Source: Candidatus Nanoarchaeia archaeon (GTDB lineage: Archaea > Nanobdellota > Nanobdellia > SCGC-AAA011-G17 > JAFCDX01). Taken from it: a DNA stretch of 64,000 bases. Below the pieces are notes generated by a model. It saw only the letters and a list, made by a program, of their open reading frames with translations. It ran no database searches and had not been told where the DNA came from. The DNA is taken from assembly GCA_028716945.1 (NCBI GenBank), contig JAQUOT010000002.1, positions 62,001 through 126,000 of the forward strand. Direction: 5' to 3'. Shown here piece after piece: positions 51,174-62,716 of the stretch. The position numbers were made by a program, and so were the translations under genes. Each line of letters begins with the position of its first letter. The first letter of the stretch is position 1.

Positions 51174-53939
51174 ATGAATATAAAAAGAGTTGAAGAGATA
51201 GTTTTAATCTGTTTTATCTTGTGTTTAGGATTTGTCTTTATGCAGAATTTTACAGGTTTTATGGTTTATAATCAGAATAATCAAGAAATAATTAATGTTT
51301 CTATACCTGAAACTTTTGTACAAGATATTAATTTGAAAAATGCTAATTTCTATGATACAAATAACAATGGTCTTGTAGATAAAGTTGAATTAAAAGACTC
51401 AGGAATATTAACTCATATAAGTATAGATTCTGAAGACGAAAAAAGAGTTATTGTAAATTATGAAAATGGAAATTCAGAAATAAAAAAAGTAGATGAAAAT
51501 GAATTAAACTCTTTGATTAATAATCCAAATGTTGATACAATCTCTCCAGATTCTAAATTTAAAATAGATTTGATACAAAGCATACCAATAATAAAAGCAA
51601 ATACTTTACATAATTTAAATATTACTGGAGATTCTGCAGTTTGTATTTTGGATACAGGAATTTATTCTGAACATCCCAATTTCGCAGGAAGGATTGTAAA
51701 TGAATATTGTTATTCTGATAATGATTTTATTGGAGATGGAATTGGTTATTGTTCTGGAAATACAGAAGAATATCCTGATGCAAATGATGATTTAGGTCAT
51801 GGAACTCTTGTTGCAGGAATAGTTGGTTCTGCAGGAGGATTAACAGGAACTGCACCAAATTCAAAATTAGTTGTAGTTAAAGTTTGTAGTTATCAAGGAG
51901 ATTGTTATTATTCTGATTTAATTAAAGGAATAAATTATTGCATAGATAACAAAGATAAATATAATATTTCTATAATAACTTTGAGTCTTGGTTCAAGTTA
52001 TACTTATGATAATTATGTTTCTTGTGATTTGGATAATATAGATATAACAAACGCAATGAACAGAGCATATGCTGCAGGAATATTTGTTGATGTATCTTCT
52101 GGAAATTCTTATTCAAGAACAGGAATTTCTACACCTGCTTGTTTAGCAAATGTAACTTCTGTTGGTGCAACAACTAAAAGTGATACGGTTGCTTCATATT
52201 CTAATGTTGCTCCTTTATTAGCTGTTCTAGCACCAGGTTCTAGTATTTACAGTACTGCTTGTGTTTCAGGGGGTTCTATGTGTAGTTCTTCTGGTTATGC
52301 AAGTGCTTCAGGAACTTCATTTGCAAGTCCGCATGTTGCAGGTTCTGCAGTTTTATTAAAACAATATGTTAAAGAAAAATATAATATTAATTTAAATCCA
52401 GATTTAATAAAAGAATCATTAAAAAATTCCGGAGTTCAGATTAATTTCAATGGAGTAAATTATTCTAGAATTGATTTAGCAAATGCAATTACTTATTTAG
52501 ATACACTTTTTATTGATTTGAATGAAACTTTACCAACAATTTATTCTTATTCTCCCAACAATTTAAATTTAGAGATGAATGAAGGAGAAATTCAAGAATT
52601 TACTATATCTCCTTTAGAAGAAAATTTAACTTATTCTTGGAAATTATATAACAAATCAACCTCCGAAATTGAAACTAATAAAATTGCATTCGTATCTACT
52701 AGGGATAATAATTATACTAAAATTTACTTAATGGATGTGAATGGAAGTAATATAGTAAAATTAACAGATTCTTTTGATGATAAAAATATAAGCCTGTTTA
52801 ATCCTGTTTGGTCTCTTGATGGAACTAAAATAGCATTTACTTTACAGGACAAAAACAATACCAATATTTATATTATATATATGAATGGAACTAATTTACA
52901 AAGATTAACAAATTTTATTGATAATGAACCAGTTTGGTCTCCTGATGGAAAAAAGATAGCTTTTGTTTCTGAAAGAGATGGAAATTCAGAGATTTATGTG
53001 ATGAATTCAAATGGAACCGAGCAGATAAGAATTACAAATAATGAAGGGTGGGATTTTAATCCTGCTTGGTCTCCGAATGGAAATAAAATTGTATTTAGTT
53101 ATTACTGGGAAAATAATAGTGAAATTTATATTATGAATTTTGATGGAACTAATAGACAAAAAGTAACTAATAATAGTTTTGATAATATTTTGCCTGTTTG
53201 GTCTCCTGACGGAAGCAAAATTGCTTTTTCATCAAATAAAAATGGGAATTATAATATTTATACTATAAATTTAGAGGATTCTAATGAAACTGAATTAACT
53301 AATAATACTGGAGACAGTTATGTTTCATCTTGGTATTTAAGTGAGGATAAAATATTATTTGATGAAAATGATGAAATTTATATTATGAATTCTGATGGAA
53401 GTGAACAAACAAAACTGACTAATAATTCTGTAGTTGATATAGATGCTCATATATCTCCAATTGTTAACGAAACATTAACAGAATTAAAATTAATCCAAGA
53501 ATCTAATGAAAAAATTTTTACTTTTTCTCCAAGTTTAGGAAATGCTGGAGATTATTTACTACAATTTACTCTTTCAAATGATTCATATATCATTGAATGG
53601 AACATTAAAGTTAATAAATATATTCCTTCAACTCCTCCTTCTAGTTCAGGTTCTTCTAGAGGCAGTGGAGGTTCTGGGGGAGGATCTAGTAGTTCAACTA
53701 AGAAAAGTACTCAATCAGAACAATCTTCAGTTGTTCAACCAAAAGAACCACAAAAATTTGAATTACAAAAGACAGAAGATGAAACTAGAACCTTAGAAAC
53801 TACGACAGAAACGCCTGTTGTAGAAAATGAATTTAAATTGGAAATTAAAACTATACAATATATAATATTATTTGTTATGGTATTATTAGTTTTAATAGTT
53901 GCTATAAGACATAAAAAAGATTTAAATACTAATAAATAA
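51174..53939 (+). CDS. Secreted subtilisin-like protease with PD40 repeats and C-terminal anchor
   Basis: 921 aa. N-terminal signal/membrane helix (IVLICFILCLGFVFM), propeptide, S8 catalytic domain with Asp160 (ILDTGI), His209 (LGHGTLVAGI) and Ser382 (GTSFASPHVAG). From about 500 to 760 are six or so PD40/TolB-like repeats (WSPDGKKIAF, WSPNGNKIVF). A Ser/Gly linker (about 817-845) and a final helix (891-908) with basic tail follow. It is a cell-surface protease; the propeller may hold substrates. Confidence 0.95.
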   Translation: MNIKRVEEIVLICFILCLGFVFMQNFTGFMVYNQNNQEIINVSIPETFVQDINLKNANFYDTNNNGLVDKVELKDSGILTHISIDSEDEKRVIVNYENGNSEIKKVDENELNSLINNPNVDTISPDSKFKIDLIQSIPIIKANTLHNLNITGDSAVCILDTGIYSEHPNFAGRIVNEYCYSDNDFIGDGIGYCSGNTEEYPDANDDLGHGTLVAGIVGSAGGLTGTAPNSKLVVVKVCSYQGDCYYSDLIKGINYCIDNKDKYNISIITLSLGSSYTYDNYVSCDLDNIDITNAMNRAYAAGIFVDVSSGNSYSRTGISTPACLANVTSVGATTKSDTVASYSNVAPLLAVLAPGSSIYSTACVSGGSMCSSSGYASASGTSFASPHVAGSAVLLKQYVKEKYNINLNPDLIKESLKNSGVQINFNGVNYSRIDLANAITYLDTLFIDLNETLPTIYSYSPNNLNLEMNEGEIQEFTISPLEENLTYSWKLYNKSTSEIETNKIAFVSTRDNNYTKIYLMDVNGSNIVKLTDSFDDKNISLFNPVWSLDGTKIAFTLQDKNNTNIYIIYMNGTNLQRLTNFIDNEPVWSPDGKKIAFVSERDGNSEIYVMNSNGTEQIRITNNEGWDFNPAWSPNGNKIVFSYYWENNSEIYIMNFDGTNRQKVTNNSFDNILPVWSPDGSKIAFSSNKNGNYNIYTINLEDSNETELTNNTGDSYVSSWYLSEDKILFDENDEIYIMNSDGSEQTKLTNNSVVDIDAHISPIVNETLTELKLIQESNEKIFTFSPSLGNAGDYLLQFTLSNDSYIIEWNIKVNKYIPSTPPSSSGSSRGSGGSGGGSSSSTKKSTQSEQSSVVQPKEPQKFELQKTEDETRTLETTTETPVVENEFKLEIKTIQYIILFVMVLLVLIVAIRHKKDLNTNK

Positions 53940-53949
53940 TAAAAATAAT

Positions 53950-54072
53950 ATGAAAAAAGAGAGAATTTTGATAATTTTTTTAATAAGTTTAAGCTTAATA
54001 CCTATAATTTATGGAGTAGACGCATTTGTTACTCCTTCTGGTGGGGATTATTTATTTTGTATTCTTCTTTAA
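53950..54072 (+). CDS. Candidate 40-aa exported remnant
   Basis: ATG-to-TAA frame of 40 codons right after the protease: a good signal peptide (ILIIFLISLSLIPIIYGVD) and then FVTPSGGDYLF. In the +1 frame the DNA continues as a hydrophobic stretch and KKKKYFY, like a C-terminal anchor. Perhaps a decayed surface-protein gene. Low certainty. Confidence 0.3.
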   Translation: MKKERILIIFLISLSLIPIIYGVDAFVTPSGGDYLFCILL

Positions 54073-54113
54073 AAAGAAAAAATATTTTTACTAAAATAGG
54101 AATATTTATATAC

Positions 54114-54125
54114 TTGTTATAACAA
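54114..54125 (+). promoter_or_regulatory. Palindromic operator of the RelE module
   Basis: Perfect 12-bp palindrome TTGTTATAACAA, next to a TATA element ATATTTATATAC and eleven bp before the antitoxin ATG. Likely autorepression site. Confidence 0.5.
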
Positions 54126-54135
54126 CTATATAACT

Positions 54136-54372
54136 ATGGAAACAACAACAATTCAACTAAAAGAAGGGACTTTAAGTAGATTAAAATATTTTAAAGATTA
54201 TTCTAAAGAGAGTTATGATGAGATATTAAATAAACTAATAAATTTATTAGAAGAAGAAGAACTTACAGAATTTGCAATTAAAAAGATCAACCTTGGACTT
54301 AAGGATATCCAAGAAGGAAGAGTTGTTAGTTTAGAAAGTTATGCTAAAAAAAGAGGATTACATCTTAAATGA
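54136..54372 (+). CDS. RelB-like antitoxin
   Basis: 78 aa: RHH-like start (TTTIQLKEGTLSRLKYFKDYSKESYDEILNKLI), then a helical tail. Overlaps the toxin by four bases. Confidence 0.82.
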   Translation: METTTIQLKEGTLSRLKYFKDYSKESYDEILNKLINLLEEEELTEFAIKKINLGLKDIQEGRVVSLESYAKKRGLHLK

Positions 54373-54638
54373 AATTTTCAGTAGATATTTCAAAAACTGC
54401 TGAAAAAGATTTAAATTCTTTAGATGATAAAACTTGTGAAATAATAATTAATAAAATTAAAAGTATATCTGAAGATCCATTTCATTTTCTTGAAAGATTA
54501 GCAGGTTATACTTTATACAAATTACGTTGCGGTAATTATAGAATAATTATAAGATTAGATACAAATAATAATACAATGCAGATAGTTATGGTGGATCATA
54601 GAGAGAAAATTTATAAAAGATTACAAAGGATGATTTAA
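54369..54638 (+). CDS. RelE-family toxin
   Basis: 89 aa. FSVDISKTAEKDLNSLDDKT, LYKLRCGNYRIIIRLDTNNN and MVDHREKIYKRL are canonical RelE features. Translationally coupled to its antitoxin; overlaps the end of gyrA by four bases, convergently. Confidence 0.93.
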   Translation: MKFSVDISKTAEKDLNSLDDKTCEIIINKIKSISEDPFHFLERLAGYTLYKLRCGNYRIIIRLDTNNNTMQIVMVDHREKIYKRLQRMI

Positions 54639-57600
54639 AATCCACCAAGAGTAAAATCCTTTTTAATTTCTTCTTCTTTAATTATTTTAGCAATATTAAT
54701 TACTTTATCTCCTTCATCTAACTTCATTATTCTTACACCTTGAGTATTTCTACCAATCTCAGAAATATCAGAAACATTCATTCTTATTAAAGAGCCATTT
54801 TTAGTAATAACCATAATTTCATCGTTCTCATTTACAACTTTGGCTCCAACAACTTTACCATTTCTATCATTTACTTTAATATCAAGTACTCCAGAAGCAC
54901 CCCTGCTTACTAATCTATAGTCTTCTATAGAAGTTCTTTTACCAAAACCATTCTCAGTTATTGTTAATAAATAATTTCCATCACAAATTTCCATATCCAT
55001 TAAATTAGCTCCACGTAAAGAAATTCCTCTAACTCCTTGAGCATTTCTTCCCATTGGATTTACATCGGTTTCATCGAATTTAACAGTTTTTCCTTGATCA
55101 GATTCTAAAATTAATTTTTTAGTTCCATCTGTTATCTTTACAGAAACTAATTCATCGTTTTCTTTTATATTAATTGCAATTATTCCGCCTTTTCTTGGAT
55201 TACTATATTCGGCTAGAGAAGTTTTTTTAACAGTTCCTTGTTTTGTTGCCATAAATAAATATTTATTTTCTTCAAACTTTTCTACAGAAACTAAAGAAGT
55301 AATTCTTTCATCTTTATCTAAACTTAATAAATTAATTATAGCAGATCCTTTTGCATATCTTCCTGATTCTGGAACTTGGTAAGCTTTTAACCAGTGTATT
55401 TTTCCTGCATTTGTAAATAATAATAAATTATCATGCGAATTTGCAATTACTAGTTCTGTAACAAAGTCTTCTTCTTTTGTTGTAGAAGCAATAATTCCTT
55501 TACCTCCACGTCTTTGTTGTTTGTATAAATCTAAAGTAGTTGATTTAATATAACCAGAATTTGTCATCGTAATAACCAAATCTTGTTCTTTGATTAAATC
55601 CTCAGTTTCAATTTCTTTTGTATCTGTTAATATTATTGTTTTTCTTTCATCTCCGTATTTATCTTTAATAGAAATTAATTCATCTTTTATAATTTTTAAA
55701 ATTCTAACTTCAGAAGCTAAAATTTCCTTTAATTCTACAATTAATTTTACTAAATAATTAAATTCTTCAATGATTTTCTCTTTTTCTAAAGAAGTTAATC
55801 TTTGTAATTTCATATCTAAGATAGCAATTGCCTGTTCTGAAGATAAAGTATAAGATGCAATTAAATTTTGTTTTGCTTCTTCTACAGATTTTGATTTTTT
55901 GATAATAGGAATAACATTATCTATGTTTTCAATAGCAATTTGTAATCCTTGTAATATATGTGCACGTTTTTCTGCTTTATCTAATTCAAATTGTGTTCTT
56001 CTTATTACTACATTTTTTCTGTGTTTGATATATTCTTCAATTATTTGTTTTAAATTTAATATTTTAGGTTCATTATTAACCAAAGCAAGTAAAATTATTC
56101 CAAAACTTGATTGTAAAGAAGTATGTTTGTATAATTGATTTAAAATAAATTCTGGATTTGAACTTGAAGTAGTTTCAATAACAATTCTTATTCCTTCTTT
56201 GTCAGATTCATCTCTTATTTCAGTAATTCCAAGAACTTTTTTATCGTTTACTAAGTTTGCAATATCTTCTAACAAAGTTGCTTTATTAACTTGATAAGGT
56301 ATTTCAGAAATTATTATCTTTTTACCTTCAATATCTGTTCTTGCTCTTATAACTAATTTTCCACGTCCTGTTTTGTAAGCTTCTTTTATTCCATTTACTC
56401 CATAAATTAAACCTTTAGTAGGAAAATCAGGACCTTTAATGTAATTATTTAATTCTGAAATTTCTAATTCGGGTTTTTCTATTAAAGCAATTGTTGCTTC
56501 ACAAACTTCTTTTAAATTATGCGGAGGAATATTTGTTGCCATTCCCACTGCAATTCCAGATGAACCATTAATTAATAAATTTGGTAATTTAGCAGGTAAA
56601 ACTAAAGGTTCTTTTAAAGAACCATCAAAATTATCTATGAAATCAACTGTATTTTTATCTAAATCTTCTAATAACTCTTCTGCAATCTTTGCTAAACGAC
56701 ATTCGACATAACGCATTTGTGCAGCATCAGGATAATCTATAGAGTTATGTACAAAAACACCACTATCTAACAAAAAATTATGATATTCATTTACGGTTAT
56801 ATCATACACATCTTCATTATGATCTAAAAATCTTACACTTACAATAGAATGGTTATATTCCTTAGCTAAACTTATCATATCTTGAATATTTTTAAAATAT
56901 TTTATTGCATTTTCAAATCTAGGAAATGAATTATTTGTTCTATACATTTCATAGGTCTTTTCATTTATTTTATCTTCCCCAATTAAAAGAATCAGCCTAT
57001 TAACATAATATAAAATTTTATTTTTAATAATTTTATCTTTATAGCAGGGGTTTTTCCAATTAACTTTATGAGATAAAGCTGCCTTTTTGGCAATTCTTTT
57101 CATAAAATCAGGATCTTTCACCAATCTCCTAAAATTACTTTCTTTTACAGAATCTATAAATTTTCTTTTAAATTCTTCATTTTTCCACATCTCTTTAAAC
57201 TTAACAGACTGCAACTGCCTAAATTTACCATCTTTCCAAAGTTTTTTTGCCATTTCGCTATGATGATTATAATTTTCATTAATAAACTTCAATCTGTACT
57301 TTGGATTTTTCCATAGTTCTTTACTTCTTTCAGAAATTATTTTTTTAGCTTCAGGGTTCTTTTTATAATATTCCTTAAATCTTTTTGATGTGCTTTCTCT
57401 AATTTCTGGATGTTTCATAATACGATTTCTTTGTATTTCTGAAAGTTTTTTCTTCATAGAATTAGAACCCATAACCTTTTTCATTTTATTAATGATATGT
57501 TCTCTTTTTTCTGGGATAGACCACATTTTTTTAGAATACTCTGAAATAAATTTTTTTCTTTCTGGATTTTTCCTAAAATTCTCTTTAATTTTATTAGAAA

Positions 57601-58660
57601 GCTTTTTTCTAAGTTCTGGATTCTTCCACACCTCTTTTCTCTTTTTGGAAGACCTTTTTATAAATTCATTATCTTTATTGCGCTTTATAAGTACTTTTCT
57701 TATTTTTTCAATGTAATTTGGATTATTTTTAAAGAAATTCCTTACACCATCTGCTTGTCTTTTTCTAAAACTTGGGTTCTTCCACAGTTTTTTTATATGG
57801 TTATTATGGATTTTTGTGTGTTCTTTCCAGCTAAGCCTAGTTAGATTATCTGGCTTATTATTGAATTTGTTAAAATCGATATGATGTTTTACAGGAGCAG
57901 TAGAATCTGCATAAATTCCTTTTTTTAGGTTATATTTATCAGCAATTTCATGTACGAAAATATATTTTTCTGTTTTATTATCTTTTATCATTAAATAATC
58001 TTTTAATTCTGTGTTTCCTCTTATAGGACTTAATTTAAAATAACCAGGCATTAAACTATCTTCAGGTTTTAAATCCTTAGCTTCTTTATATTGTAAATTT
58101 TTTAATAAAAATTTATGATTTGGTGTACATTTAATTTTTTCTCCATTATCCAAAGTTATTTCAACCAATTCAGCATTCTTCTTTGTTACCCTAGAATTTT
58201 TACCCTCACCAATTCTTATATTTCCATTTTTGTCCACTGAGTAAACATAGAAGATTTCATCTTTTTTATATATTTCAGAAAGTTCTTTAAAAGTTTTTGA
58301 GGTACCATCTAATAATTTTATTTTAGTATCTCCAGTAAAACAACCAAAATTTCCATGTCCACTAATTAAAGGGTATCTTAATGAAAAATTTTGAGTCATT
58401 CTAACTAAAGAATCATAAATTGCTGCATCACCGTGCGGATGATATTTGAAACATTCACCAACTACTCTAGCAGCTTTAACAAAGGGTTTACTAAAAGCTA
58501 AACCCATATCGTGCATTGAATATAATATTCTTCTGTGAACTGGTTTTAATCCATCTCTTATATCTGGCAAAGCTCTTGAAACAATAACTGACATAGAATA
58601 ATCTAGATAAGCTTCCTTCATTTCTGTTTCAATTAATCTATTTTTAATTTCTTCTGTCAT
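54635..58660 (-). CDS. gyrA: DNA gyrase subunit A, interrupted by an intein
   Basis: 1341 aa precursor; 808 aa after splicing, normal gyrase A length. N-terminus MTEEIKNRLIETEMKEAYLDYSMSVI, catalytic Tyr in AAQMRYVECRL, and the GyrA box QRRGGKG with beta-pinwheel repeats at the C-terminus, so gyrase rather than Topo IV. The intein sits between GHGNFG and SIDYPD, close before the active Tyr. Bacterial-type gyrase in archaea is an acquired gene. The last of a gyrB-HAD-M23-gyrA operon. Confidence 0.96.
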   Translation of the reverse strand: MTEEIKNRLIETEMKEAYLDYSMSVIVSRALPDIRDGLKPVHRRILYSMHDMGLAFSKPFVKAARVVGECFKYHPHGDAAIYDSLVRMTQNFSLRYPLISGHGNFGCFTGDTKIKLLDGTSKTFKELSEIYKKDEIFYVYSVDKNGNIRIGEGKNSRVTKKNAELVEITLDNGEKIKCTPNHKFLLKNLQYKEAKDLKPEDSLMPGYFKLSPIRGNTELKDYLMIKDNKTEKYIFVHEIADKYNLKKGIYADSTAPVKHHIDFNKFNNKPDNLTRLSWKEHTKIHNNHIKKLWKNPSFRKRQADGVRNFFKNNPNYIEKIRKVLIKRNKDNEFIKRSSKKRKEVWKNPELRKKLSNKIKENFRKNPERKKFISEYSKKMWSIPEKREHIINKMKKVMGSNSMKKKLSEIQRNRIMKHPEIRESTSKRFKEYYKKNPEAKKIISERSKELWKNPKYRLKFINENYNHHSEMAKKLWKDGKFRQLQSVKFKEMWKNEEFKRKFIDSVKESNFRRLVKDPDFMKRIAKKAALSHKVNWKNPCYKDKIIKNKILYYVNRLILLIGEDKINEKTYEMYRTNNSFPRFENAIKYFKNIQDMISLAKEYNHSIVSVRFLDHNEDVYDITVNEYHNFLLDSGVFVHNSIDYPDAAQMRYVECRLAKIAEELLEDLDKNTVDFIDNFDGSLKEPLVLPAKLPNLLINGSSGIAVGMATNIPPHNLKEVCEATIALIEKPELEISELNNYIKGPDFPTKGLIYGVNGIKEAYKTGRGKLVIRARTDIEGKKIIISEIPYQVNKATLLEDIANLVNDKKVLGITEIRDESDKEGIRIVIETTSSSNPEFILNQLYKHTSLQSSFGIILLALVNNEPKILNLKQIIEEYIKHRKNVVIRRTQFELDKAEKRAHILQGLQIAIENIDNVIPIIKKSKSVEEAKQNLIASYTLSSEQAIAILDMKLQRLTSLEKEKIIEEFNYLVKLIVELKEILASEVRILKIIKDELISIKDKYGDERKTIILTDTKEIETEDLIKEQDLVITMTNSGYIKSTTLDLYKQQRRGGKGIIASTTKEEDFVTELVIANSHDNLLLFTNAGKIHWLKAYQVPESGRYAKGSAIINLLSLDKDERITSLVSVEKFEENKYLFMATKQGTVKKTSLAEYSNPRKGGIIAINIKENDELVSVKITDGTKKLILESDQGKTVKFDETDVNPMGRNAQGVRGISLRGANLMDMEICDGNYLLTITENGFGKRTSIEDYRLVSRGASGVLDIKVNDRNGKVVGAKVVNENDEIMVITKNGSLIRMNVSDISEIGRNTQGVRIMKLDEGDKVINIAKIIKEEEIKKDFTLGGF
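56744..58342 (-). mobile_element. Intein with HNH homing-endonuclease region (GyrA insertion)
   Basis: 533 aa, codons 107-639 of the precursor. Cys1 (CFTGDTKIKLLDG), block B TPNHKFLL, C-terminal blocks VYDITVNEYHNFLLDSGVFVHN and +1 Ser are all present, so splicing should work. In the middle an HNH-like segment (HHIDFNKFNNKPDNL...HTKIHNNH) is followed by about a dozen ~22-aa basic repeats with W/F-K-N-P cores, likely DNA-binding. Boundaries follow from the flanking GyrA alignment. Confidence 0.93.
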
Positions 58661-58661
58661 T

Positions 58662-59192
58662 TTAGCTTACTCTCTTTTCTACTTTTTTTAATTCTTTTAT
58701 GTACTCATCATACTTTTTTGGAATAGGTTGTTTAGAGGTGTCAATTTCTAAAATATCTTTAAATTTAATTTGTAAAGTTTTATAACCCGTTAAATTTGTT
58801 TTAAATACTTGAAAATGTAAATGGGGGGTGCTTGAAAATCCAGTATTTCCACTCAATGCGATTGTTTGCCCTTCTTTTACTTGATCTCCAATTTTTACAA
58901 AATTACTTTTATATTTTAAATGTGCATATTGAGAATATTCATCATTAGTATGTTTAATTGTAATATAATTAATATATTTGACATCATTATATTTTGGATC
59001 TATTCCTCCTTCATTGGAATCCATTTTAAGATCAACTACTTTTCCATCAAATGCAGCTAACACTTGTGATTTCTCAGATAAGATAAAATCTATTGCATAC
59101 TTGAAATCTCCAAAATGTGCTCTTGGATCTGACATTATTTTAATTGTATCTTGCAACTTACAAGGAAACCCATAAATATTTTTGCTTATCAT
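58662..59192 (-). CDS. M23-family peptidase domain protein
   Basis: 176 aa, no signal peptide. Zinc motifs: His26 with KYAIDF Asp35, YAHL (His91) and HLHFQ (His124/126). LysM or coiled-coil parts of bacterial M23 enzymes are absent. Archaea lack murein, so the substrate is unclear; one base from gyrA and from the HAD gene in the gyrase operon. Confidence 0.88.
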   Translation of the reverse strand: MISKNIYGFPCKLQDTIKIMSDPRAHFGDFKYAIDFILSEKSQVLAAFDGKVVDLKMDSNEGGIDPKYNDVKYINYITIKHTNDEYSQYAHLKYKSNFVKIGDQVKEGQTIALSGNTGFSSTPHLHFQVFKTNLTGYKTLQIKFKDILEIDTSKQPIPKKYDEYIKELKKVEKRVS

Positions 59193-59193
59193 T

Positions 59194-59706
59194 TTATAAT
59201 ATCTCCAAAAGTGTTTGGGTTTTTCTATTTATCAAAAGAGCATTCATTCCAACTTGTTGAGCAGCTATAACATCTTTTTCAGGACTATCTCCTATCATTA
59301 TAGCTTCTTCTGGATTTACTCCTAATTTTTCTAAGGTTTGTAAGAATATTTTTGGATCTGGTTTTTTTAATCCAACATATGCAGAAAATACAACCACATC
59401 AAAGTTAATAAAGAAATCTCTAAACTTTTCTTCAAATTGTATTGCTGTTAAATCATAAAGGTTTGAAATTAATCCCAATTTATAATTTTTCTTTAATTTC
59501 TTTATTACTTCTTTGCTGTCTTTATACAAATGCACTTCAATTTGATTATTATATTCTAATATTTTCTTTCTTTGTTCTTCAGGAAGTTTAATTTTATCAA
59601 AAGGAGTTATAAGAAACTGTTTATGTAAATCTCCGATAACTTCTCTTAAGTCCCCAGCATGGTAACCTAATGTTCCTACTAAATCAAATATGTATGCCTT
59701 TATCAT
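59194..59706 (-). CDS. HAD-superfamily hydrolase
   Basis: 170 aa from the ATG at 59706, which overlaps the gyrB stop by a few bases. Motif I is FDLVGTL, with Val in place of the second Asp of DXD; motif II LISNL and motif III KKPDPKIF and GDSPEKDVIAA are intact. The missing +2 acid recalls haloacid-dehalogenase-type members or a weak phosphatase. Confidence 0.88.
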   Translation of the reverse strand: MIKAYIFDLVGTLGYHAGDLREVIGDLHKQFLITPFDKIKLPEEQRKKILEYNNQIEVHLYKDSKEVIKKLKKNYKLGLISNLYDLTAIQFEEKFRDFFINFDVVVFSAYVGLKKPDPKIFLQTLEKLGVNPEEAIMIGDSPEKDVIAAQQVGMNALLINRKTQTLLEIL

Positions 59707-59707
59707 T

Positions 59708-61645
<1,938 letters not shown>

Positions 61646-61760
61646 TTAATAAATTGATAAGTGATAGAATATTTATAAAGATTATTGCCTCATTTCGATA
61701 AAAGGAGCTTAATTTAACCTTCTTTTTACTAATTTTAAAATGTTTAAATTAAATCAAAAA

Positions 61761-61809
61761 ATTTAAATATAACCTAAGTAATGGTTATTATAACCTTAAT
61801 TATGGTTAT
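61761..61809 (+). promoter_or_regulatory. MNT/HEPN promoter with tandem operators
   Basis: Two 20-bp inverted-repeat sites, ATAACC-8-GGTTAT at 61769-61788 and at 61790-61809, lie with a 21-bp period (two helix turns). The first overlaps the TATA element ATTTAAATATA; the second ends three bp before the ATG. Confidence 0.6.
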
Positions 61810-61812
61810 AAA

Positions 61813-62325
61813 ATGAATTTAACAAATTTTTTAAAAAAGAACAAATATTCAAGAAAAGTATTTGGAGAAAGAGAATTAAAAATAATAGAGAAACAACTAT
61901 TAGGAATAAACTTAACTCAATCAGAAAAGAATAGACTATCTAGAGATATAAGAAAAAAATTTGATTTTATAAAAGAAGTTTCTGAATTTTCAAAAGAGTT
62001 TGATTTAAAAAAAGGACAATACACAAAAGAGATAATCGAAGATGCTAAAGAAGTTATTTTAGAAGACATATTCTTTAATAGAATAAAAAAAATAATTTTA
62101 TTTGGTTCTTTCGTAATTAATCAATTAACTTTTAGATCCGATATAGATATAGCGGTAGAATTCTTTGATAATATTAATATAACAGAAGCAACTCTTTTTA
62201 GAAAAAGAATATATGGTAAAACAGATGAAAAAGTAGATATACAAGTTTATAATATCCTTCCCGATAAAATTAAAAAAGAAATAGACTCAAAAGGAAAGAT
62301 TTTATATGAACGACAGAATAAATGA
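61813..62325 (+). CDS. MNT-type nucleotidyltransferase
   Basis: 170 aa. The C-terminal half has ILFGSFVINQLTFRSDIDIAVEF and a later third Asp (KVDIQVY), the MNT active site. The N-terminal ~80 aa are helical and basic. Probable antitoxin of the HEPN protein that overlaps it by 20 bases. Confidence 0.87.
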   Translation: MNLTNFLKKNKYSRKVFGERELKIIEKQLLGINLTQSEKNRLSRDIRKKFDFIKEVSEFSKEFDLKKGQYTKEIIEDAKEVILEDIFFNRIKKIILFGSFVINQLTFRSDIDIAVEFFDNINITEATLFRKRIYGKTDEKVDIQVYNILPDKIKKEIDSKGKILYERQNK

Positions 62326-62716
62326 AAAGATAGAAGAAATTGAAAAGTACCTAAATGAATTAATGGGAATTGTTCCAGATGATTTCGAAGAATATAAGCT
62401 GAATTTAGAAAAAAAAGCAGCTTGTGAACGATATTTTGAGAAGGTAGTAGAAGCAGTTGTAGATTTAACCTTTCTAGTAATTAAAGAAAAAAAGCTTAAG
62501 ATTCCTGAAGGAGATAAAGAGGCTTTTGATATATTATTCAAAAAAGGTTTAATTCTTAAAGATTTAGCAGAAAATTTAAAAGAAGCAAAAGGGATGAGAA
62601 ATATACTTGCACATGAGTATGGTAAAGTTGATGATAAATTAGTTTTTCAATCTATTACAAAAGAACTAGAAGATGATGTTAAAGAATTTATAAATCTAAT
62701 CGAGAGAGCACTATGA
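62306..62716 (+). CDS. HEPN (HepT/DUF86-like) toxin
   Basis: 136 aa, helical. The RX4H motif RNILAH is intact (MRNILAHEYGKVDD), so RNase activity is possible, unlike the HEPN at 15296. CERYFEKVVEAVVDLTFLVI is the usual second helix. It overlaps the MNT gene by 20 bases and the PIN gene by four. Confidence 0.88.
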   Translation: MNDRINEKIEEIEKYLNELMGIVPDDFEEYKLNLEKKAACERYFEKVVEAVVDLTFLVIKEKKLKIPEGDKEAFDILFKKGLILKDLAENLKEAKGMRNILAHEYGKVDDKLVFQSITKELEDDVKEFINLIERAL

